Positions 39,874 through 45,285 of a DNA stretch of 45,285 nt are shown here, in pieces. The notes under the pieces were generated by a model, which had not been told where the DNA came from, ran no database searches, and was given only the letters and a program-made list of their open reading frames with translations. Source of the stretch: Clostridiales bacterium (lineage in GTDB: Bacteria > Bacillota > Clostridia > Caldicoprobacterales > UBA3941); assembly GCA_012518535.1 (NCBI GenBank), contig JAAYRX010000196.1:1-45285 (forward strand), written 5' to 3'. Each line of letters opens with the position of its first letter. Position 1 is the stretch's first letter. The translations under genes were made by a program, and so were the position numbers.

Positions 39874-40758
39874 TTACTCACCTATTGAATACTTGTTGAC
39901 TAATTCTTCGATCACTCCATTGTCCTCGAGTTCCTTTAGTACTTCATTGATAACCTTTTGTAGATCGGTATCCTCTTTACGAACTGCCATGGCATATTCC
40001 TCATCCTCAAAGGGCTTATCATCGAATTCCAATATCACCAGATCCGGATTGCTTTCAACCAATATTTGTGCCGGAAGATTATCAATAATCACCGCATCGA
40101 TATTGCCGTTGCTTAAATCCAAAACTGCCTCTATTCCATTATTATATTGAATTACCTCGGCATCCTTAATATCTTCTGCCTCGTAGTACCCGGTAGTATC
40201 GATCTGTACACCAATCTTCTTGCCTTCCAAATCCTCATATGTTTTTATATCCAGATTCCCATCCTGGACCAAGACTGCCTGGACAGCTTTGAAATAGGTA
40301 TCCGTAAACAATACCTTTTCCTGCCTATCAGGCTTAATGGTAAAGCCGGCAGCAATGAAATCAATCTTACCGGACTGAAGGGCTGCTATCAAGGAATCAA
40401 ACTCCATATCCTCTACTACCAATTCTACACCCAACTTATCAGCTATCTTTTGAGCTATCTCTGCATCGATTCCGATTACATCGTTTCCTTCCCGCATTTC
40501 AAAGGGAGCAAAAGCCGCATTGGTACCCCAGATTATCTTGTTGTTTGCCTTGATCTTGTCTAGTATATTGCCTTCTCCGGAGACGTTTTCATCTTCGGAA
40601 TCTCCTTCGTCCACATTGTCCTGTTCGCTGTTATTCCCACTGGGAACTTCGCTTCCTTCTGAGGTATTACCATCCTTGCCCCCTGTCGAACAACCAATAA
40701 CGGAAATGGTAAAAAGCAAGATAAGTAAAACCATAAGGCTCTTTTTAATATTCTTCAT
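39874..40758 (-). CDS. Polar amino acid ABC transporter substrate-binding lipoprotein
   Basis: Lipobox VIGCS; IIWGTNAAFAPFEMREGNDVIGIDAEIAQKIADKLGVELVVEDMEFDSLIAALQSGKIDFIAAG. Start proposed at MKNIKKSL after GGAGGAG. Confidence 0.93.
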   Translation of the reverse strand: MKNIKKSLMVLLILLFTISVIGCSTGGKDGNTSEGSEVPSGNNSEQDNVDEGDSEDENVSGEGNILDKIKANNKIIWGTNAAFAPFEMREGNDVIGIDAEIAQKIADKLGVELVVEDMEFDSLIAALQSGKIDFIAAGFTIKPDRQEKVLFTDTYFKAVQAVLVQDGNLDIKTYEDLEGKKIGVQIDTTGYYEAEDIKDAEVIQYNNGIEAVLDLSNGNIDAVIIDNLPAQILVESNPDLVILEFDDKPFEDEEYAMAVRKEDTDLQKVINEVLKELEDNGVIEELVNKYSIGE

Positions 40759-40793
40759 CTCTATGACTCCTCCATATAAATTACTATAGAACA

Positions 40794-40821
40794 ATTATAA
40801 CAGACATCCCTGTGTAATCAA
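40794..40821 (-). promoter_or_regulatory. Sigma-A-like promoter for the amino acid SBP gene
   Basis: Minus strand TTGATT - 16 bp - TATAAT, 36 nt upstream of the start codon. Confidence 0.6.
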
Positions 40822-40994
40822 TGTATATTTATGAGCATCTTTCCTAGTTTTGTCTGGATATCTACTTATTACTTCTATTTCCTCGCTTTATTATACATTC
40901 TTATAAATATTTATACATGCAGCTAAATGTTTATTAACATATGGAAAAATGTTCCGCATTTTTTTACATTATCTTCCACGTTTTCCCACCTCAT

Positions 40995-41090
40995 TTATCT
41001 ACACCTGTGGATATGTGGATGTTTTGCCTGTGGATATTGTGGATAACCCTGTGAATAACTCATGATTCAGCCCTTTTTTTATGTGGATAA
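40995..41090. promoter_or_regulatory. DnaA-box cluster
   Basis: Exact TGTGNATAA boxes at 41038-41046, 41050-41058 and 41082-41090; near matches TTATCTACA 40995, TGTGGATAT 41006 and 41029, TGTGGATGT 41014. Confidence 0.7.
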
Positions 41091-41168
41091 CCCTGTTTAT
41101 TATTCTTAACCCCCCAAAAAATAACACATATTTAGACAATATTCGACTAGCCCTGCACACAATTAAAA

Positions 41169-41196
41169 ACCCCGAAGCATACTTCGGGGTTTCATG
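41169..41196 (-). terminator. Terminator downstream of the zinc-ribbon gene
   Basis: aaaccccgaag-cata-cttcggggttt hairpin. Confidence 0.75.
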
Positions 41197-41245
41197 ACCA
41201 ATCAATAATCTAAGGAAGTGTAAAGAACTAACTCAGCCTATTGGC

Positions 41246-41524
41246 TTATCTGTGGTTCTGATAACAGTCGCTGCAGTAAATTGGTCTATCATTTCTGGGA
41301 ACAAAGGGGACCTGGGTTTCGGCGCCGCACTCTGCACATACAGCGTCATGCATTTCCCTTCTACCGTTATTTTGTCTCCTGTTGGCTTTTCTCGCATCAC
41401 GGCAGTCCTTGCAGCGGGCTGGTTCATTTTGAAAGCCTTTCTCTGCATAAAATTCCTGTTCCCCTGCGGTAAAAGTAAAATCTTGTCCGCAGTCTTTGCA
41501 CACTAAGGTTTTGTCTTGATACAT
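41246..41524 (-). CDS. Double zinc-ribbon protein (zf-trcl/CxxC-type)
   Basis: 92 aa LVCKDCGQDFTFTAGEQEFYAEKGFQNEPARCKDCRDARKANRR...DAVCAECGAETQVPFVPRNDRPIYCSDCYQ. Confidence 0.9.
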   Translation of the reverse strand: MYQDKTLVCKDCGQDFTFTAGEQEFYAEKGFQNEPARCKDCRDARKANRRQNNGRREMHDAVCAECGAETQVPFVPRNDRPIYCSDCYQNHR

Positions 41525-41547
41525 GGATATAATCTCCTCGCTATAAG

Positions 41548-41798
41548 TGAATTTCCTAGTTTAAACCCAGCTGACCTGGTCTTTGCCCCCACACTCGCTG
41601 ACTGGAGGGTTCGCTCAAGGTTATTGCCTCCTACTACTACCCCTCTCTATGTCAATTCAAGACATATAGCCTGCTTTGACATAGGTCAGACTTACATCTA
41701 AGCCGCACCATGCTCACCAGTCTTTGACCGGTTTACGTGGATCGTTTTGCCTGCGACTGGCATCGATTTTCAACCACAGACCCAAGTTCAAACATAGG
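41548..41798 (-). ncRNA. Structured non-coding RNA or long structured leader; possible raiA-motif RNA
   Basis: GC-richer than other intergenic DNA; promoter TTGCTT-17-TATAAT (41802-41830) places the start near 41795; stems ACCGGTC/GACTGGT, CTATGTC/GACATAG, GGAGG/CCTCC, 5' CCTAtGTTT with 3' AAACTAGG; no conserved ORF. Confidence 0.6.
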
Positions 41799-41801
41799 TA
41801 T

Positions 41802-41830
41802 ATTATATATCCCACCCATGCAAAAAGCAA
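41802..41830 (-). promoter_or_regulatory. Promoter of the structured RNA/zinc-ribbon unit
   Basis: Minus strand TTGCTT - 17 bp - TATAAT. Confidence 0.65.
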
Positions 41831-41953
41831 CCATTTTATTGAAATAATATTATGCCCATGACAATCCTATACTTTATTAAGGCACGCACCCGGTCTCTAT
41901 CCAATCGCTATATTACCTCCCTAATTAGCTATATTGATCAAGAAAACCGGTAT

Positions 41954-42289
41954 TCAGCTTAATTGATCAAATACCTCCAATGCCTTACCACCATAGGCTA
42001 CTGATGGGCCGCCGCCCATGAACACAGCTACAGCTACAGTTTCCTGAACCTCCTCTTTGGTAACACCCATTTTGACTAAGCTATCGACATGGCTGACGAT
42101 ACAGGGTTCGCATCTAATGCAGATGGAAATTCCCAAGGCAATAAGCTCCTTGGTTTTAGGATCTATGGCCCCTTCTTTTAAGGCTGCATCGTGTAGACTC
42201 ATAAATCCTTTCATTTCATCAGGCAAGGCCCTGGCCAATTCCATCATATTTTTATTGACATTTTGTAAACTCTTCTTATAGTCAGGCAT
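41954..42289 (-). CDS. Carboxymuconolactone decarboxylase/AhpD family protein
   Basis: LHDAALKEGAIDPKTKELIALGISICIRCEPCIVSHVDSLVKMGVTKEEVQETVAVAVFMGGGPSVAYGGKALE; CxxC-type EPC motif. Start at MPDYKKSL after AAAGGAG. Confidence 0.92.
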   Translation of the reverse strand: MPDYKKSLQNVNKNMMELARALPDEMKGFMSLHDAALKEGAIDPKTKELIALGISICIRCEPCIVSHVDSLVKMGVTKEEVQETVAVAVFMGGGPSVAYGGKALEVFDQLS

Positions 42290-42391
42290 GATTGTACTCC
42301 TTTCCATAATTAACTACGTGTCTATACCTAAAAGGTCGCAATAAGGGTGCGCACCTAAACTGATTTCGTCAAGTGACATATATAATGCATG

Positions 42392-42664
42392 TTAATATTT
42401 ATCCAAATCCCCATCCAGTTCAACCAGGAAAGCGTATATTTCCGCTACAGCTTGGTAGAGTTCAGGAGGAATGTATTCACCGACATCAACCTGAGAAAGG
42501 GCGTCTGCCTGTTCTGGCGACTTTATCAGCGGAATCCCGACATCCATTGCCTTCTCAATAAGCTTTTGGGCTACATACCCTTTACCTTTTGCTACTACCA
42601 TAGGTGCCTGGTCATTGCTGTCATAACTCAAAGCCACGGCTTTTTTTATTTCCTTTTGCTCCAA
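42392..42664 (-). CDS. FlhB C-terminal-domain-like protein (YlqH/EscU-type)
   Basis: KKAVALSYDSNDQAPMVVAKGKGYVAQKLIEKAMDVGIPLIKSPEQADALSQVDVGEYIPPELYQAVAEIYAFL. TTG start at 42664 preferred because AGGGGG precedes it; ORF open to 42682. Confidence 0.82.
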   Translation of the reverse strand: MEQKEIKKAVALSYDSNDQAPMVVAKGKGYVAQKLIEKAMDVGIPLIKSPEQADALSQVDVGEYIPPELYQAVAEIYAFLVELDGDLDKY

Positions 42665-42678
42665 GCTTATTCCCCCTG

Positions 42679-43575
42679 TCAAACGCTTAAATCGATTATG
42701 TTATATTGTTCCTTGAAGTTAGAAAGAAAGCTCAACAGTCCACTGGATTGGGCAATGTCATAAACATGCATAGATTTGCACTTATACCCCAGTTCCTTCA
42801 ATATGTCCTTTAGGCGAGGAAAACCACCTTCTATGATACTATGGAATTTTTTCTCGCTATAAATGGATATCTTTAGGGGGCCCTTCCATCCCTCCAAAAG
42901 ACAACCAACTTTTTTTAGGTTAGGGAGTATAAATTCCAAATAGACTACGTCTCTTTCCTTTCCGCACCAGACTTCCCAGGAATAGATTCTGTCTCTGATC
43001 TTTACGGGTACTTGTAGATTGAAAAAGGGAAGGTTGCTATCCAATTGAAGAAGGATGTTGCTATACACCTCACCGAGAAATGCCTTTGAATTCCTGTTTT
43101 CACTACCCTTCATCAGGAGATCAGATTGTTTAATGATATTATCCCAAATTTTACTCATATTTGAGCGAAGGTTTTTCAGAAAATCAGGAAGACCGGCAAT
43201 ATCGGGAAAACTGTCCATCAGTTCCTTTGCTCCCTCTAATTCTCCATATTTCATAATTTGATCTATAAGATGTTCATATAGCAGGGATACCCTATGTCCC
43301 TTTCCCAAAATAAATTTAATGTTCTCTTCATTAAAGGTAAGACCATGCAGGGGTATTAACAGCATCAAGGCCCGATTTTCCGGTGTGTTTTTTATACCTA
43401 ATACCTGCAATAAGCTTTCTATCGGATATTCTGATGTTCCAGCAATTGTATCCGAAGATGGGTTGCTTTGCACGGTTTTATCCATCCCATCCACAATCTT
43501 TGAATCTGGAGTAACGATAGTATCCCGATCGATATATGTTTGTAAGCTTGAAACAATTCTACTATATATATCCAT
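42679..43575 (-). CDS. Hypothetical protein, YlqG/FliK-like by position
   Basis: 298 aa directly upstream of the YlqH-like gene; C-terminal domain LQVPVKIRDRIYSWEVWCGKERDVVYLEFILPNLKKVGCLLEG resembles hook-length-control C-terminal folds only loosely. Confidence 0.6.
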   Translation of the reverse strand: MDIYSRIVSSLQTYIDRDTIVTPDSKIVDGMDKTVQSNPSSDTIAGTSEYPIESLLQVLGIKNTPENRALMLLIPLHGLTFNEENIKFILGKGHRVSLLYEHLIDQIMKYGELEGAKELMDSFPDIAGLPDFLKNLRSNMSKIWDNIIKQSDLLMKGSENRNSKAFLGEVYSNILLQLDSNLPFFNLQVPVKIRDRIYSWEVWCGKERDVVYLEFILPNLKKVGCLLEGWKGPLKISIYSEKKFHSIIEGGFPRLKDILKELGYKCKSMHVYDIAQSSGLLSFLSNFKEQYNIIDLSV

Positions 43576-44021
43576 ATCACAAACCCACTCTTATTTATTC
43601 AGTCTCTTATCGGTTAACCATATCCTTATACAAAATGTAAACACTTTATGCCAATGGTATAGGTAATCTCTATCCTTTCTCTTGTAGCTTACCTGTATAG
43701 TATAAACCAGACTTACTCAATCAAATCGATGTAGACTATTCATTAAAAACTATGCCTGTAACATTTGAAGAAATCTTCAAACAATTGGCCATTATCTTGA
43801 ATATACCACACTTCACTGTTTGTACCAAGTATTCTCTTGAATAAAGTATATAGAATCTTCTGTTCCTTCAGCACTAAAACGATTTGCGATTAAGTTTCAT
43901 AAGGGCTATTTGACTTAAGGTTGTGTATAACTAATCAATCATTAGGGGAGAATACTGGCTGTATCGATGAAAAGAAGAGCCCCCTGCTTTAGATTTGTTG
44001 AAATGAAGGGAGATAAAGACC

Positions 44022-44333
44022 TTGAATATTGACCAGGCGTTGGTGTGCCCAAAGTGTAACGGCACCCATTTCGAAATTAAAAGAGAGGCAACATACCTAT
44101 ACACCTACAAGGTCGATATCCCCCTCACGAAAGAATGGGGCAAGAAAGAAGAGGCATTACCATTTCTATTTGATAATAGGGAGCTTATGAAGACCAATGA
44201 CTATATCCAATGCATAGAATGCGATTCCAAATATCCTTGCAATCTTGATAGGGGTGATGTTAAGATCCAATTTACGATCCTGCAAAAGGCGATAAGATCC
44301 GATTTTCAGGCCTACCCCGAAAATTTGGGATAA
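44022..44333 (+). CDS. Hypothetical zinc-ribbon-like protein
   Basis: 103 aa with two CxxC pairs (CPKCNGTHFEI, CIECDSKYPC); TTG start with GAAGGGAG upstream. Confidence 0.6.
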   Translation: MNIDQALVCPKCNGTHFEIKREATYLYTYKVDIPLTKEWGKKEEALPFLFDNRELMKTNDYIQCIECDSKYPCNLDRGDVKIQFTILQKAIRSDFQAYPENLG

Positions 44334-44349
44334 TTATCCCTGTTACTGT

Positions 44350-45225
44350 CTATAAACTCAGCAGTATAAGAGCTATAAGGCCTACGACCAACCCTATTAT
44401 GGCTTTCCTCCCTAATTTCTCTTTGTAAATAACGCTGGAGGCAATGGTAGACAAGAAAACCGTCCCTCCATTAATAGAGGGATATTGCACTACACTGGGG
44501 ATCCTTGTTGTCAGGATCAGTGCCAACCAGTTGCCTATGGCTGTGCTAACCCCGGCGACCATAATCACCCATGCCAATGACTTGCTTTTAAAATGTTTAA
44601 TATCCTGCCTATGCCTGAGATAATTCCATAAAAAAAGAAGCAGGGAGATAAAAGCGGCTGTCCCAAAACTGATTATTAGAAACTCTATTAAGTCTTGTCC
44701 CTGCATGATGATCTGATGCCCTTTACTTATTACCATAAGAGCACCATTGCCCAGAAAGGCCAAAACACAAAAGACCAACCATTTCCCACCCCATTTTTTC
44801 TCCCCATCTTCTCCTGTAGATTCATTCCCTATATAAAATGTTATCAGGAGCAGTAACAGGCCCACCAGTTGAAGGGTGCTAATGGTCTCATTCCAAAAGA
44901 ACAGGCCGTACAAGATGGGTACCACTAAGCCAAAGGAAAAGAATAGGGCTGAATAGGATAGAGGCCCCGTCTCCATAGCCTTCATATAACAGAGAATTGT
45001 CCCAACAAAGAGGGCACCGAATGACATCCCAAACCACAGGGTATGCGGTTTTAACCCTTTAAATCCGCCCAGTATTAAGACTATAAGCACCACCATGCTA
45101 AAATAGATAAAGTTAAATAAGAAATAGCTGGCGATGTTCTTCATATGGCTCATGTTAAACTCTTTAAAGCTTATGGTCTGAAACACAAAGATAAATATAC
45201 ATGCTACAACCAATAAATAATTCAA
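44350..45225 (-). CDS. EamA/DMT-superfamily transporter
   Basis: About 10 TM segments, 291 aa; AMETGPLSYSALFFSFGLVVPILYGLFFWNETIS; C-term IPSVVQYPSINGGTVFLSTIASSVIYKEKLGRKAIIGLVVGLIALILL. Confidence 0.85.
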   Translation of the reverse strand: MNYLLVVACIFIFVFQTISFKEFNMSHMKNIASYFLFNFIYFSMVVLIVLILGGFKGLKPHTLWFGMSFGALFVGTILCYMKAMETGPLSYSALFFSFGLVVPILYGLFFWNETISTLQLVGLLLLLITFYIGNESTGEDGEKKWGGKWLVFCVLAFLGNGALMVISKGHQIIMQGQDLIEFLIISFGTAAFISLLLFLWNYLRHRQDIKHFKSKSLAWVIMVAGVSTAIGNWLALILTTRIPSVVQYPSINGGTVFLSTIASSVIYKEKLGRKAIIGLVVGLIALILLSL

Positions 45226-45285
45226 TCTGGAAATCCTCCTAAAGTGTTATGTCTTAAGATGATTGCATTAATCTGGAACAACCAT

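Noticed and set aside
41006-41090. Chromosomal replication origin (oriC)
   Set aside because: DnaA boxes are present but there is no dnaA, dnaN or other typical origin gene within the window, so only a box cluster is claimed.
41548-41798. tmRNA, RNase P RNA, SRP RNA or 6S RNA as identity of the structured RNA
   Set aside because: No tmRNA tag or terminal motifs, no RNase P GAGGAAAGTCC-type core, no SRP GGTGCTG-like motif, and it is multi-branched rather than a single long 6S-like hairpin.
1-45285. tRNA/rRNA genes, CRISPR arrays, IS elements or prophage
   Set aside because: No cloverleaf signatures, regularly spaced repeats, transposase or phage proteins were recognised on either strand.

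Overview
The window reads as a chromosomal segment of a low-to-mid GC, endospore-forming Firmicute, probably Clostridia-like (inferred from gene content and RBS style). Gene calls are by protein motif recognition only; no database search was run. Main content from left to right: a 2-oxoacid dehydrogenase E2 and a fused E1 alpha-beta; a sugar/polyol catabolism cluster (SDR, sorbose-1-P-reductase-like dehydrogenase, PTS_EIIC_2-type permease, TIM-barrel isomerase, Gfo/Idh/MocA oxidoreductase); a XRE-cupin regulator followed by potABCD; serC-serA; an rluA-like synthase, msrA and radC; a SipW/TasA-type surface-fibre operon with an adjacent two-component system; malic enzyme and an Ldh-family dehydrogenase; AraC/nitroreductase; hcp, hemerythrin and DUF1858; a YchF-like GTPase; hpf; a small Spo0E-like ORF missing from the ORF track; an amino-acid ABC transporter; a zinc-ribbon protein; AhpD-like; a YlqG/YlqH (FlhB C-terminal-like) pair; and a DMT permease. 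The items most worth a second look are (1) the tapA-position/sipW/tasA/tasA/PPKTG operon with its own soluble histidine kinase and LuxR regulator, (2) a ~250-nt structured non-coding RNA on the minus strand at about 41548-41798 with a near-consensus promoter, possibly a raiA-motif RNA, and (3) a dense DnaA-box cluster at 40995-41090 with no dnaA nearby. No tRNA, rRNA, CRISPR array or transposon was found.
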